DNA of 43,297 bases from the IMG/VR virus record IMGVR_UViG_3300044695_001799, positions 1 to 43,297 of that record, one strand, 5' to 3'. Positions 29,505 through 38,464 of the stretch are shown here, piece by piece. Every line of letters starts with the position of its first letter. Position 1 is the stretch's first letter. The notes under the pieces are model-generated. The model saw only the letters and a list, made by a program, of their open reading frames with translations, was not told the DNA's origin and made no database searches. Origin of the DNA: a virus. The translations under genes and the position numbers were made by a program.

Positions 29505-31292
29505 ATGGCAATTGATGCATCAGTTCAACGTAAAGTAGCTAGCATGTCAGATGAAATGACTAAGCTTCGTCAACAGCACAAGGATGCAGTGTCTGCGCAA
29601 TCTGATCAAGTAACAAATAAACTTGATATGTTAAAGAATAAGAAGCAACAAATATTAGATGCTGAAAGAAAACGCTCTAGCGCTACGCACTCATCAACTG
29701 CCAATAAAGATTCTGCTACAGCTTCTCATTCAGAACAAGTTGATGTAACTATTGCAATTGATGCTATGTTATCTGAAAAAGCAGCCGTCGGAGGTTTCAA
29801 TTATGAAAAAGAAGTCAATGACAAGTTGAAAAAGATGGGCAAAGCACATAAAGATTCTACTACTGCTGGTTCTTCAGCTGATGCACCCGATGCCAAGTTT
29901 ACACATGATGGTGAAGAACACCATTTAGAAGTCAAACAAAATAGTAAAGCTATGTTTGGTCAAATCGAACTTCACCATGATGGTAAGAAGTGGGATATCT
30001 CTGAACGTTCTAAGAAAAAATATCCAGCTACACACGCTGCAATAGCAGCCACAGGTTTCTTAAGTAAAATAAATAAACAATGGGATAAACCCACTGGCGA
30101 TTATGATACAGACCTACAAAAGGGAAATGTGTATCACACTCATCATGATGCTGAACCAATTAAATCACATTACGGTACAGATCGAAAAACTAATTACATT
30201 CAAATTGGTGGTGGTCATGGATTTTACCATACCGGTAATGATGCAGCAGGTTTAGGTTCTCCTGAATTAGAAGGTAAAGCAACACTTCGTGCACGCATGA
30301 AATATCGTGGCACAGATCGAAAAACAGGCAAGAAAAAATACGGAGCATTAATAGTCATGGGCTTAAAAGACGCAGAAAAATCTCATCATAACTTAGATGA
30401 ATCTCTCCAAAGGAAATGGATACTTGATGCATTGCAAGGTCATGAATTGTTCGAGTCTGCATTAAATCCTAAAGATCCACATAAAGATTACGAAGCTAAA
30501 CGCAAAGCATTGCATGATCTATCACTGAATAAAGATGTAGATCAAGCACATGTACAGCAAAGACGTTTAGATTTAGATAAAGAATATACTAAGCAATATA
30601 AGAAAGAACATATCGAAGCTCTTAAAGAAGATATGCTTCAACTTCGCAAGATGTTAGATAAACATACAGAAAAAGCTTTAGCTGCAAATAAACAAGGCGA
30701 TGATGAGAAAGTTAAACATCATCAAAGAATGATGAATAAGGTAAAAGATCAGATGTCTAAGTTAGTCAAAGAAGATTTAAACGAAGAAGCAATCCCGTTT
30801 GTCGATGCTTTCTGGTCAGGGCAACAAGAAGAACCTAAACAAAATCCTTATGCAGAAGATACAGCTGAATATGCTGAATTCGAAAATGGTTATATGCAAG
30901 GTGTAATGACTCGCAGACGTATACAAACTGAATCACGCGGTCATAAAACACTAGAAAGATTTTTTAAGAATAGAAATGCATGGTCAGCAACTGGTAAAGA
31001 AGGAACTCATCGTGAAACCGGTGAGAAGACTAAAGAATACCAAGAAGTAGATCACGAAGGTAAACCAACTGGTAATCGTCATTGGAGAAATGCTAAAGGC
31101 CAAAACATGGGCGAATCAGTTGTACAAGAAGAAGGCGAAGGCGCTGTACCTGCTAATAACGCAGGTGATGGCAAAATAGCAGGATTTGCAGGCGATGCTG
31201 GTAAAAAAGTTAAGATGATGAGTCAACCATTAAAACGTAAACCGTTACCTAAATTTAAAATGTACGTTTCTCAAGAACACGACTACGAATAA
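29505..31292 (+). CDS. multi-domain late protein with nuclease-like domain
   Basis: A 595-residue protein. Residues 1-90 are charged, Ser-rich and probably coiled; IAIDAMLSEKAA gives an L-x-E cut site. Residues 95-200 contain FNYEKEVNDKLKKMG, DAPDAKFTHDG and EEHHLEVKQNSKAMFGQIEL, an E ... D ... E-x-K arrangement of PD-(D/E)xK nucleases. Residues about 330-420 are a long charged helix. AEFENGYMQGVMTRRR near 465 resembles the ribosome modulation factor core. A basic C-terminus follows. It may be a packaged, processed effector or a structural protein with an acquired nuclease domain; both are inference. Confidence 0.6.
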   Translation: MAIDASVQRKVASMSDEMTKLRQQHKDAVSAQSDQVTNKLDMLKNKKQQILDAERKRSSATHSSTANKDSATASHSEQVDVTIAIDAMLSEKAAVGGFNYEKEVNDKLKKMGKAHKDSTTAGSSADAPDAKFTHDGEEHHLEVKQNSKAMFGQIELHHDGKKWDISERSKKKYPATHAAIAATGFLSKINKQWDKPTGDYDTDLQKGNVYHTHHDAEPIKSHYGTDRKTNYIQIGGGHGFYHTGNDAAGLGSPELEGKATLRARMKYRGTDRKTGKKKYGALIVMGLKDAEKSHHNLDESLQRKWILDALQGHELFESALNPKDPHKDYEAKRKALHDLSLNKDVDQAHVQQRRLDLDKEYTKQYKKEHIEALKEDMLQLRKMLDKHTEKALAANKQGDDEKVKHHQRMMNKVKDQMSKLVKEDLNEEAIPFVDAFWSGQQEEPKQNPYAEDTAEYAEFENGYMQGVMTRRRIQTESRGHKTLERFFKNRNAWSATGKEGTHRETGEKTKEYQEVDHEGKPTGNRHWRNAKGQNMGESVVQEEGEGAVPANNAGDGKIAGFAGDAGKKVKMMSQPLKRKPLPKFKMYVSQEHDYE

Positions 31293-31298
31293 ACATAT

Positions 31299-33311
31299 AT
31301 GTCAATATTACCAAAAGCAATAAAAAACATTAGATTTTCTTCTGGAGAAACGATCAAGAGAAGTACGTTTCTTGAAGACTTAACAGTCAAATCTAATAAA
31401 GATGTAAAGATTATAGTAGAACAAGATAGTACTTCTACAGAATTTGCATTTAAAGATGTGGCCGGGTTGGGCGAATTAACAATTCCAGCTGATGGTAAAA
31501 TAAATTTTGGGGTTGGTCCTGAAATTTCAAACACCGGTGATGCATTAAATATTAATGCTGCTGATATAAACATCGAAGCTACTGATGAAATAAACATCGA
31601 TGCTACTGATGAAATTGTTGTTTCAGCTGGAGCAAAAAGCTGGAATTTTGCTAACACTGGATTACTGCAATTACCAATTGATGGAGATATTGTAGACCAG
31701 AATGGCGATAGCGTATTAAATACCGGTACTGCTTCTGGAGATCCTAGATTAACTATTCATGGATATTTAGATGGTGTAACAGTACCTGGCACGGTTAAGA
31801 ACTTTATAACGTTTACGACTGGCGAAGACCCAATATCTGCATTATACTTAACCAAGTTTATCAGTGTTGATAATAGAGCATGGTTTGCTATACAAGTGGG
31901 TTCAACTTGGACAGCTTCGCAAACTGCTATCACAGCCGATCACGTTGCCTATGGACACTTTGGTCCTAATGCTAGTATCGTAAATACTCTTGGTTCCAAT
32001 TTACTTGCAACCACCAATTACACGTTATTACCTGAAACATCATACACGATGTGGATACAACAGATTAATGCTATAACTGAATATGCATTTTCTACTTCTG
32101 CAGCTGATCAAGGCGGTAATTCGTATACAGTATATTCTTCTACTCCAAGTTCACCGACTGTCATACCCTTTTATACATCTACAGGATCTGGTCCTGTAGC
32201 TTTAAGTGAAACGGCTAGATTATCTAATACTATATTAGAAGGGAGAACTACACACGCCCAACTAGTCGAAACACTTCGCACAAAAACTAATGCTGGTTTA
32301 ACTGTTGTACACGACTTTCAAACATCTTCTACATGGTATCACAGTTCAATATCCCAAGATTTTACGCCAAACTTTGCTAACGTACCGACAACTGATGATA
32401 GAGTTATTCCTATTAAGTTGATCGTAGCTAACGGTGCTACTCCATATAAACCACTTAGCCCAATAAAAATTGCTGGCACTGATGTTGCCGTTACTTGGGA
32501 AGGCGGAGTTTATCCAACAGGTACTGCAAACTTAACAACTGTATGGACATATAATTTAGTTCGTAATGCTGGAACATGGAAAGTATTTGGTAGAGCAGAA
32601 CTATATACAGAGTCATCAGACACTGGTTCACGAGCATATACACATAGTCCTACATTTACTGGTACACCACTTGCACCAACAGCAAGTGCAGGTACAAACA
32701 CAACACAACTAGCAACTACAGCATTCGTACAAGGCGAAAAAGCAAGTCCTACATTTACTGGTATACCTCTCGCACCAACTGCAACAGCAGGAACAAATAC
32801 TACACAGATAGCAACTACTGAATTCGTAAAAACTGCAGTAGATAATGTAATAGCTAGTGCACCAGGTGCATTAAACACTTTAGATGAATTAGCTGCTGCA
32901 TTAGGCGATGATGAAAATTATGCAGCTACTATAACTACTGCTCTAGGAAATAAAGCTCCAATAGCAAGTCCTACATTTACTGGTTTAGTAACAGATTCTA
33001 AAGGTGAACTTAGAAATCTACCACAAAACCCACAAACTGCTGCTTACACATTAGTTTTAGCAGACGCTGGTAAACATATATCGATTACGACTGGTGGTGT
33101 TACAGTTCCAGCTGATGTATTTGCAATCGGTGATTCAATTACAATTTATAATAATTCAGCATCAGCTCAAACTATAACTACATCGGCTGTTACTTGTTAT
33201 TTAGTAGGAACTGCAACAACCGGAGCTAGAACATTAGCGCAAAGAGGTTTAGCCACACTAATATGTGTTGCTACTAATGTATTTGTAATTACAGGTGGTG
33301 GATTAACTTAA
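31299..33311 (+). CDS. tail fibre protein with T-F-T-G repeats
   Basis: A 670-residue protein. The N-terminal SILPKAIKNIRFSSGETIKR leads into a beta-rich shaft with a 24-base tandem repeat (31566-31613) coding for IEATDEINIDATDEI. In the middle, SPTFTGTPLAPTASAGTNTT, QLATTAFV and its repeat at 32745 are the Phage-tail-fibre repeat (about 99 bases per unit, with a partial third at 32967). The C-terminal part (ALNTLDELAAALGDDENYAA) is the usual fibre collar motif, followed by a beta-rich tip. The adhesin at 33311 overlaps the stop and is likely its receptor-binding partner. Confidence 0.85.
   Translation: MSILPKAIKNIRFSSGETIKRSTFLEDLTVKSNKDVKIIVEQDSTSTEFAFKDVAGLGELTIPADGKINFGVGPEISNTGDALNINAADINIEATDEINIDATDEIVVSAGAKSWNFANTGLLQLPIDGDIVDQNGDSVLNTGTASGDPRLTIHGYLDGVTVPGTVKNFITFTTGEDPISALYLTKFISVDNRAWFAIQVGSTWTASQTAITADHVAYGHFGPNASIVNTLGSNLLATTNYTLLPETSYTMWIQQINAITEYAFSTSAADQGGNSYTVYSSTPSSPTVIPFYTSTGSGPVALSETARLSNTILEGRTTHAQLVETLRTKTNAGLTVVHDFQTSSTWYHSSISQDFTPNFANVPTTDDRVIPIKLIVANGATPYKPLSPIKIAGTDVAVTWEGGVYPTGTANLTTVWTYNLVRNAGTWKVFGRAELYTESSDTGSRAYTHSPTFTGTPLAPTASAGTNTTQLATTAFVQGEKASPTFTGIPLAPTATAGTNTTQIATTEFVKTAVDNVIASAPGALNTLDELAAALGDDENYAATITTALGNKAPIASPTFTGLVTDSKGELRNLPQNPQTAAYTLVLADAGKHISITTGGVTVPADVFAIGDSITIYNNSASAQTITTSAVTCYLVGTATTGARTLAQRGLATLICVATNVFVITGGGLT
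31566..31613 (+). repeat. 24-base tandem repeat in the tail fibre gene
   Basis: Two 24-base units, 31566-31589 and 31590-31613, differ at one base (A/T) and code for the repeating IEATDEIN/IDATDEI. It may alter fibre length by slippage. Confidence 0.8.
32646..32830 (+). repeat. 99-base tail-fibre repeat units
   Basis: Units starting at 32646 and 32745 both code for SPTFTGxPLAPTAxAGTNTT followed by Q-ATT-FV; a truncated third SPTFTG starts near 32967. They are coding repeats typical of fibre shafts. Confidence 0.75.
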
Positions 33312-34180
33312 TGTCGATTTATAATATGTTAGTAGGTGTAACTAGCGGTGTTAAAGATGGATCATCTTCTTTAAGAGCTGCATCTTCTGCACAAGCTATA
33401 AAGACATTAACTGGCACTAATACTGATGGTGTATATTGGATTGATCTTCCAACAGTAGGTCCAACGCAAGTATATTGCATTATGAATTCATCGTGGAATG
33501 GCGGTGGTTGGATGATGGCAATGAAAGCAACTCGTGGAACAACATTTAATTATAGCGCAAATTATTGGTCTACTACAAATACATTAAACCCAACTGATCT
33601 AACACGTAATGACGCTGATGCAAAATATCATGTATTTAATTATTTTTCTGCACTAGATATAATGGCAGCATGGCCAGATATTGGTGCGGGAGGAAGTATA
33701 CCTAGTGTAGGTATGTGGACTTGGTTAGAAAATAATTTTAATAATAGCACTAGAATAACTCCAGTAAATTTCTTCGGAAATGAAACTGGGACATATGCGA
33801 CAACAAGTCCAGCCGGTGTAGCTGTAAGTAAGTACGGAGGATTTTTTAAAGGTTTGGCTAAATCATTTGCTGGTTGGGCTAGTGGTGTATTCTCTAGCCA
33901 AAATGCTATCAATTTTTATGGATTTAATTTTTACCCTTATCCAGGATATAGTACTCAAGCTAAAGTCCGTTGGGGATTTGCATGGAATGAAAACAATGAA
34001 GGTAATTACTCTTCACCAGCAACTTTAGCTAGTGGTGCCGCTCCAGGTTCAAATGATGTATCTGGTGGTATAGGTATGGATACCACATTTGGAAGTCATT
34101 CTGCTGGTGATATAATCAATTGTTGTGCTGATACTACTGGTATCAATAGATCTGCTCGTGTTGAAATTTATGTTAGATGA
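33311..34180 (+). CDS. fibrinogen-like adhesin at the tail-fibre tip
   Basis: A 289-residue protein starting at a TAATG overlap with the fibre gene. SAQAIKTLTGTNTDGVYWID followed by YCIMNSSWNGGGWMMAMKA and FNYSANYWSTTNTLNPTD fit the fibrinogen C-terminal domain fold (DGVYWI, C-x-M, GGGW, YW). The remainder is Gly/Ser/aromatic-rich, with WPDIGAGGSI and RWGFAWNENNEGN. Such domains bind glycans, which suits a receptor-binding protein. Family members occur as marine T4-like phage adhesins, as I recall. Confidence 0.78.
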   Translation: MSIYNMLVGVTSGVKDGSSSLRAASSAQAIKTLTGTNTDGVYWIDLPTVGPTQVYCIMNSSWNGGGWMMAMKATRGTTFNYSANYWSTTNTLNPTDLTRNDADAKYHVFNYFSALDIMAAWPDIGAGGSIPSVGMWTWLENNFNNSTRITPVNFFGNETGTYATTSPAGVAVSKYGGFFKGLAKSFAGWASGVFSSQNAINFYGFNFYPYPGYSTQAKVRWGFAWNENNEGNYSSPATLASGAAPGSNDVSGGIGMDTTFGSHSAGDIINCCADTTGINRSARVEIYVR

Positions 34181-34208
34181 TTGATCTTAATTAAGGAAAA
34201 TTAATAAT

Positions 34209-34784
34209 ATGTGGTTACTATCATTTGTACCCGATTGGATTTTTTATGGACTGGCACTTGCCAGTTTTGTCGCTTTGATCTTAGCAACATTTTTAAAAGT
34301 TATACCGTTCATAGGTAAGTATGCAATACCTATTCAACTATTATCATTTGTGGTATTATTAGTCAGTGTATTCTTGTGCGGAGGTCTTTCAAACGAGGCT
34401 GCATGGCAACTCAAAGTTGCTAAGACTAATGCAGAAATCGCAGAATTAAAAGTTAAGTCAGAAAAAGTCTCGACGAAAGTCGTAACCAAATATATAGATA
34501 GAATACAAGTTGTTAAAGAAAAAGGAAACGAAATTGTCAAATACATTAATAAAGAGTCTGATACTAAGTGTGAGTTGCCTAATTCTTTCGTCATGCTCCA
34601 CGATGCTGCCGCAAAAAACGAGCTTCCCGACCCCACCCGAGCTTCTGATGCGGGAGCCAGCGAAGTTAAACTCTCTGGAGCCACAACAACAATCGTCCAA
34701 AACTACGGAACCTGCTGGGAAATAAGAGAGCAATTAAAATCTCTACAAGAGTGGGTTATAGAGCAGAAAAAACTTAACCCGTAG
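34209..34784 (+). CDS. inner-membrane spanin (Rz-like)
   Basis: A 191-residue protein with two N-terminal hydrophobic segments (IFYGLALASFVALILATFL; IPIQLLSFVVLLVSVFLCGG), then a coiled coil (AAWQLKVAKTNAEIAELKVK to about residue 110) and a C-terminal region with two cysteines. The nested lipoprotein gene in another frame identifies it as the i-spanin of a spanin pair that fuses the membranes during lysis of a Gram-negative host. Two N-terminal segments instead of one are less usual for Rz. It is the last late gene before the nrdA promoter. Confidence 0.75.
   Translation: MWLLSFVPDWIFYGLALASFVALILATFLKVIPFIGKYAIPIQLLSFVVLLVSVFLCGGLSNEAAWQLKVAKTNAEIAELKVKSEKVSTKVVTKYIDRIQVVKEKGNEIVKYINKESDTKCELPNSFVMLHDAAAKNELPDPTRASDAGASEVKLSGATTTIVQNYGTCWEIREQLKSLQEWVIEQKKLNP
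34534..34725 (+). CDS. outer-membrane spanin lipoprotein (Rz1-like), nested in another frame
   Basis: A 63-residue lipoprotein encoded in a second frame wholly inside the i-spanin gene. The TTG at 34534 has AAAAAGGAA seven bases upstream; a TTG at 34510 would add eight residues but has no such site. The signal (LIKSLILSVSCLILSSCSTM) ends in the lipobox LSSC, where the Cys would be lipidated; the mature part is Pro-rich (SFPTPPELLMREPAK), like Rz1. Nested Rz/Rz1 is a known lysis arrangement. The C-rich bases in 34600-34720 reflect double coding. Confidence 0.8.
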   Translation: MSNTLIKSLILSVSCLILSSCSTMLPQKTSFPTPPELLMREPAKLNSLEPQQQSSKTTEPAGK

Positions 34785-34820
34785 TACTCTCCCCCGTAAT
34801 AAAATAAATTGAATTGGCTA

Positions 34821-34849
34821 TGTACAAAACATAGCTAATATGGTATAAT
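34821..34849 (+). promoter_or_regulatory. early-type promoter upstream of nrdA
   Basis: TGTACA (34821-34826), 17-base spacer ending ATGG, TATAAT (34844-34849), about 30-40 bases before nrdA. Confidence 0.85.
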
Positions 34850-34889
34850 ATACTCTTCTATTGACTGATATGGAGCTTTGAAAAAATAC

Positions 34890-37190
34890 ATGCATAACAA
34901 GATTATTACAAAAAGAAATGGTGAGCAAGAACCATTCGATGTAAATAAAATCCATAAAGTTTTAGAATGGGCAACAGAAGGTATTAATGGTATTTCCATT
35001 AGCGAGATTGAATTAAAAGCAAATATTCAAATTAGCGATGGTATGGCAACATCAGATATCCATGAATTATTAATTATTTCTGCTGCTGAACTTATCAGTG
35101 AACACACCCCAAATTATCAATCAGTAGCTGCACGACTTGTAAATTACAAGTTGCGTAAACAAGTATACAATCAATATGAACCTTGGTCTTTAATCAAGAT
35201 CGTACAAGAAAACGTTAATCGTGGAATGTATGATGCTCAAGTTCTTATTGAATATAGCGAATCTGAATTCGATCAATTAGACAAATACATTAAGCACGAT
35301 AGAGATAACGATTTTACATATGTAGGAATGGAACAATTCCGCGGTAAGTATTTAGTACAAGATCGCATTACCCGAATTCCATATGAAACGCCTCAAATAT
35401 TGTATATGTTAATCTCAATGAACTTATTCATGAGCTATCCTAAAGATACGCGCATGAAGTATGTTAAGGAGTATTACGATGCAATTTCTCAATTTTATAT
35501 TAGCTTACCTACCCCAATCATGGCTGGAGTTCGTACACCTACTCGTCAGTTTTCAAGCTGTGTGCTTATTGAGTCTGGTGATTCTTTGGACTCGATCAAT
35601 TCGACGGCAACTTCAGTTGTCAGATACATTTCTAAAAAGGCTGGCATTGGGATCGGCGCTGGTAGTATTCGTGCTATTGGCAGTCGTATTGGTGATGGTT
35701 CCGTTATTCACACGGGGCTTATCCCTTTCTTAAAATATTTTCAAGCCGCAGTAAAATCATGTTCACAAGGTGGTGTACGTGGTGGAGCTGCAACCATATA
35801 TCTTCCAATATGGCATCTTGAATTCGAGAACTTAATTGTATTAAAAAACAATAAAGGTACAGAAGAAACTCGAGTTCGCCATATGGATTATTGTTTCCAG
35901 TTTAATAAGACGATGTATGAACGTCTATTAACTAGTGGTAATATTACATTGTTTTCACCTGATGAAGTTCCTGATTTATATGAAGCATTCTATACAGATC
36001 AGGACAAATTTAAAGAGTTATATGTTCATTACGAACAAAAAGAAGGTATCCGCAAAAAAGTGCTTTCAGCTATGGAAGTTTTTACACAGTTCATGACAGA
36101 ACGTAAAGACACTGGAAGAATTTATTTAATGAACGTTGACCATGCTAATAGTCATGGCGCATTCTTACCAGAATTGGCACCTATAAAGATGTCCAATCTA
36201 TGTTGCGAAATCGATTTACCTACTAAACCTTTAACATCATCGGAGGATACAAATGGAGAAATCAGTCTGTGCACTTTGTCGGCCATCAATTGGGGACTCA
36301 TCAACGAACCAAAAGAATTTGAAAAATATTGCGAGCTTGCAGTCAGAGCTCTCGACAACCTCCTCGACTATCAACAATACCCAGTCTTGGCAGCAGAGAG
36401 ATCAACCAAAGATCGCCGTCCTCTTGGTGTCGGCATCATCAACCTCGCGTACTTCTTGGCAAAACGAGGACTTAAATATAACGATGCAGCCCTCACAACG
36501 ATAGACGAATACGCAGAAGCATGGTCATATTATTTGATTAAAGCTTCTAATGATTTAGCTAAAGAAAAAGGTGCATGTCCTAAAAATCATGAGACTAAGT
36601 ATTCACTTGGAAAAACTCCGAATGATACATATAAGAAAGAAGTAGATGAGTTAGTACCACATAGTGAAAGATTAGATTGGAAAACATTGCGAAACGATCT
36701 ACGCACACATGGTATTCGTAACTCAACACTAATGGCATTAATGCCTGCAGAAACTTCAGCTCAAATTAGTAACTCAACAAATGGTATCGAACCACCACGT
36801 GCTTTAGTTTCGTTTAAACAATCTAAAGATGGTGTAATGGCTCAAGTCGTTCCAGGTTTTTATAAATTAAAAAATCAATATGACTTACTATGGGATCAGA
36901 AATCTCCTGAAGGTTATTTAAAGATTTGCGCAATACTCCAAAAGTATATTGACATGGGTATTTCTGTTAATACATCATATAACCCAGAAAATTATGAAGA
37001 TCATAAAGTCTCGATGGCTGATATGATTAAACACTTGGTTATGTTTTATAAGTATGGTGGTAAACAACTATATTATTTCAACACCTATGACGGTGCTGGT
37101 GAACTTCATGAAAAAGAATTCAAAGCAATAGAAGCACAGCTCGCTGAACCCGTTGATGGTGAAGACGACTGTGATTCATGCAAAATATAA
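34890..37190 (+). CDS. nrdA: class Ia ribonucleotide reductase large subunit
   Basis: Catalytic subunit that reduces ribonucleotides. About 766 residues from the ATG at 34890; a TTG at 34878 sits two bases after GGAG, so it is possible but spaced poorly. An ATP-cone (IITKRNGEQEPFDVNKIHKV) opens the protein, followed by TPTRQFSSCVLIESGDSLDS (substrate-site Cys), GIGAGSIRAIGSRIGDG, NLCCEIDLPTKP and ISLCTLSAINW near 420-470 (active-site radical region). The C-terminal CDSCKI is the redox pair reached by glutaredoxin. T4 NrdA has 754 residues. Codons in 36240-36500 are unusually C-rich. Confidence 0.95.
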   Translation: MHNKIITKRNGEQEPFDVNKIHKVLEWATEGINGISISEIELKANIQISDGMATSDIHELLIISAAELISEHTPNYQSVAARLVNYKLRKQVYNQYEPWSLIKIVQENVNRGMYDAQVLIEYSESEFDQLDKYIKHDRDNDFTYVGMEQFRGKYLVQDRITRIPYETPQILYMLISMNLFMSYPKDTRMKYVKEYYDAISQFYISLPTPIMAGVRTPTRQFSSCVLIESGDSLDSINSTATSVVRYISKKAGIGIGAGSIRAIGSRIGDGSVIHTGLIPFLKYFQAAVKSCSQGGVRGGAATIYLPIWHLEFENLIVLKNNKGTEETRVRHMDYCFQFNKTMYERLLTSGNITLFSPDEVPDLYEAFYTDQDKFKELYVHYEQKEGIRKKVLSAMEVFTQFMTERKDTGRIYLMNVDHANSHGAFLPELAPIKMSNLCCEIDLPTKPLTSSEDTNGEISLCTLSAINWGLINEPKEFEKYCELAVRALDNLLDYQQYPVLAAERSTKDRRPLGVGIINLAYFLAKRGLKYNDAALTTIDEYAEAWSYYLIKASNDLAKEKGACPKNHETKYSLGKTPNDTYKKEVDELVPHSERLDWKTLRNDLRTHGIRNSTLMALMPAETSAQISNSTNGIEPPRALVSFKQSKDGVMAQVVPGFYKLKNQYDLLWDQKSPEGYLKICAILQKYIDMGISVNTSYNPENYEDHKVSMADMIKHLVMFYKYGGKQLYYFNTYDGAGELHEKEFKAIEAQLAEPVDGEDDCDSCKI

Positions 37191-37339
37191 AAGAACTAGC
37201 TACAAAAAGATACGAGATCTGTTCTAAGTGTCCTAAAAAAACAGATCTATTAAAAATAGAACGTTGTAAAGCATGCGGGTGCGTAATTTTATTTAAGATT
37301 ATAGCACCCACATCTAATTGTCCTTTAGGAAAATGGTAA
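37178..37339 (+). CDS. zinc-ribbon peptide between nrdA and nrdB (DUF6171-like)
   Basis: A 53-residue protein in a different frame, overlapping the nrdA end by 13 bases and abutting nrdB. It has cysteines spaced C-x-x-C (ICSKCP) and C-x-x-C-x-C (RCKACGC), then a final C (SNCPLGKW). The pattern R-x-C--CP ... C--CGC-...-CP-GKW matches small DUF6171-like phage proteins. Probably a zinc-binding peptide; a link with ribonucleotide reductase is positional only. Confidence 0.7.
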   Translation: MQNIKELATKRYEICSKCPKKTDLLKIERCKACGCVILFKIIAPTSNCPLGKW

Positions 37340-38464
37340 ATGTCATCAGTATTTAAATTAAAAACAACGAGTCACCTCGAATCTCCTATGTTTTTTGGAG
37401 AGTCAGTAGATATAGCAAGATATGATACAGTTAGATACCCACAGTTTGAGAAGATTACAGATAAACAATTGGGGTTTTTTTGGAGACCTGAAGAAGTAGA
37501 TCTATCAAGTGATCGTAAAGATTTTCATGACTTAAATGATTTTGAACAACACATCTTTACATCAAATTTAAAACGCCAAATTTTATTAGATTCTGTACAA
37601 GGTAGATCGCCGAATCTGGCATTTTTACCTATGGCTTCAGTGCCAGAATTAGAAGTAATGGTTGAAACATGGGCATTCTTCGAGACTATTCACTCTCGTT
37701 CTTACACGCATATAATTAGGAACATCTACGCAAATCCTTCTAAAGTATTTGACGAGATTAAAACTATACAACCTATTTTAGATTGCGCTGAAGATATTTC
37801 TAAGTATTACGATGACTTTATTACGGCTTCGCGTTACTATGAAATGCTTGGTGTTGGAATTCATACAATTAATGGTGAAACTATTAACGTAGATCTTTAC
37901 GAATTAAAGAAAAAATTATTCCTTTGTTTATTGAGCGTATACATACTTGAAGGTATCCGTTTTTATGTTTCATTTGCATGTTCTTGGGCATTTGCTGAAC
38001 TTAAAAAAATGGAAGGCAATGCCAAGATTATTAAGTTTATTGCACGCGACGAGAATGTGCATTTAGCAGCAAGCACTAGTATTATTAAACATCTCATTAA
38101 AGATGATAAAGATATTGAACGTATTCGCCAAGAGACTGAAAAAGAAATTAACGATATGTTTGTATCTGCAATAGAACAAGAAAAAGAATGGTCTAAGCAT
38201 TTATTTAAAGATGGCTCGATGATTGGTTTGAATGAAAAATTATTAGCCGATTACGTCGAGTGGATTGGTTGTCGTCGTATGCGTACATTAGGATACCATT
38301 GTCCATACACAGTTTCACAATCAAATCCACTCCCTTGGACAGAGAAATGGATTTCAGGAGGTAACGTACAAGTTGCACCTCAAGAAACTGAGATCACATC
38401 ATATATAACTGGTGGTGTTAAACAAGATGCTACCGCAGACTCATTGAAAGGTTTATCGCTGTAA
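37340..38464 (+). CDS. nrdB: class Ia ribonucleotide reductase small subunit
   Basis: Diiron-tyrosyl subunit. The 374-residue protein (T4: 388) has METWAFFETIHSRSYTHIIR (iron-ligand E-x-x-H), ILEGIRFYVSFACSWAF and IKFIARDENVHLA (second E-x-x-H), with the C-terminal DSLKGLSL tail. It starts one base after the zinc-ribbon peptide, and glutaredoxin starts at a TAATG overlap with its stop, so nrdA, nrdB and the reductant are one unit. Confidence 0.95.
   Translation: MSSVFKLKTTSHLESPMFFGESVDIARYDTVRYPQFEKITDKQLGFFWRPEEVDLSSDRKDFHDLNDFEQHIFTSNLKRQILLDSVQGRSPNLAFLPMASVPELEVMVETWAFFETIHSRSYTHIIRNIYANPSKVFDEIKTIQPILDCAEDISKYYDDFITASRYYEMLGVGIHTINGETINVDLYELKKKLFLCLLSVYILEGIRFYVSFACSWAFAELKKMEGNAKIIKFIARDENVHLAASTSIIKHLIKDDKDIERIRQETEKEINDMFVSAIEQEKEWSKHLFKDGSMIGLNEKLLADYVEWIGCRRMRTLGYHCPYTVSQSNPLPWTEKWISGGNVQVAPQETEITSYITGGVKQDATADSLKGLSL

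Noticed and set aside
32510-32878. Minus-strand frame across the tail-fibre repeats
   Set aside because: It is the reverse of the repeated coding units (hence its Val/Ala repetition), not an independent gene.
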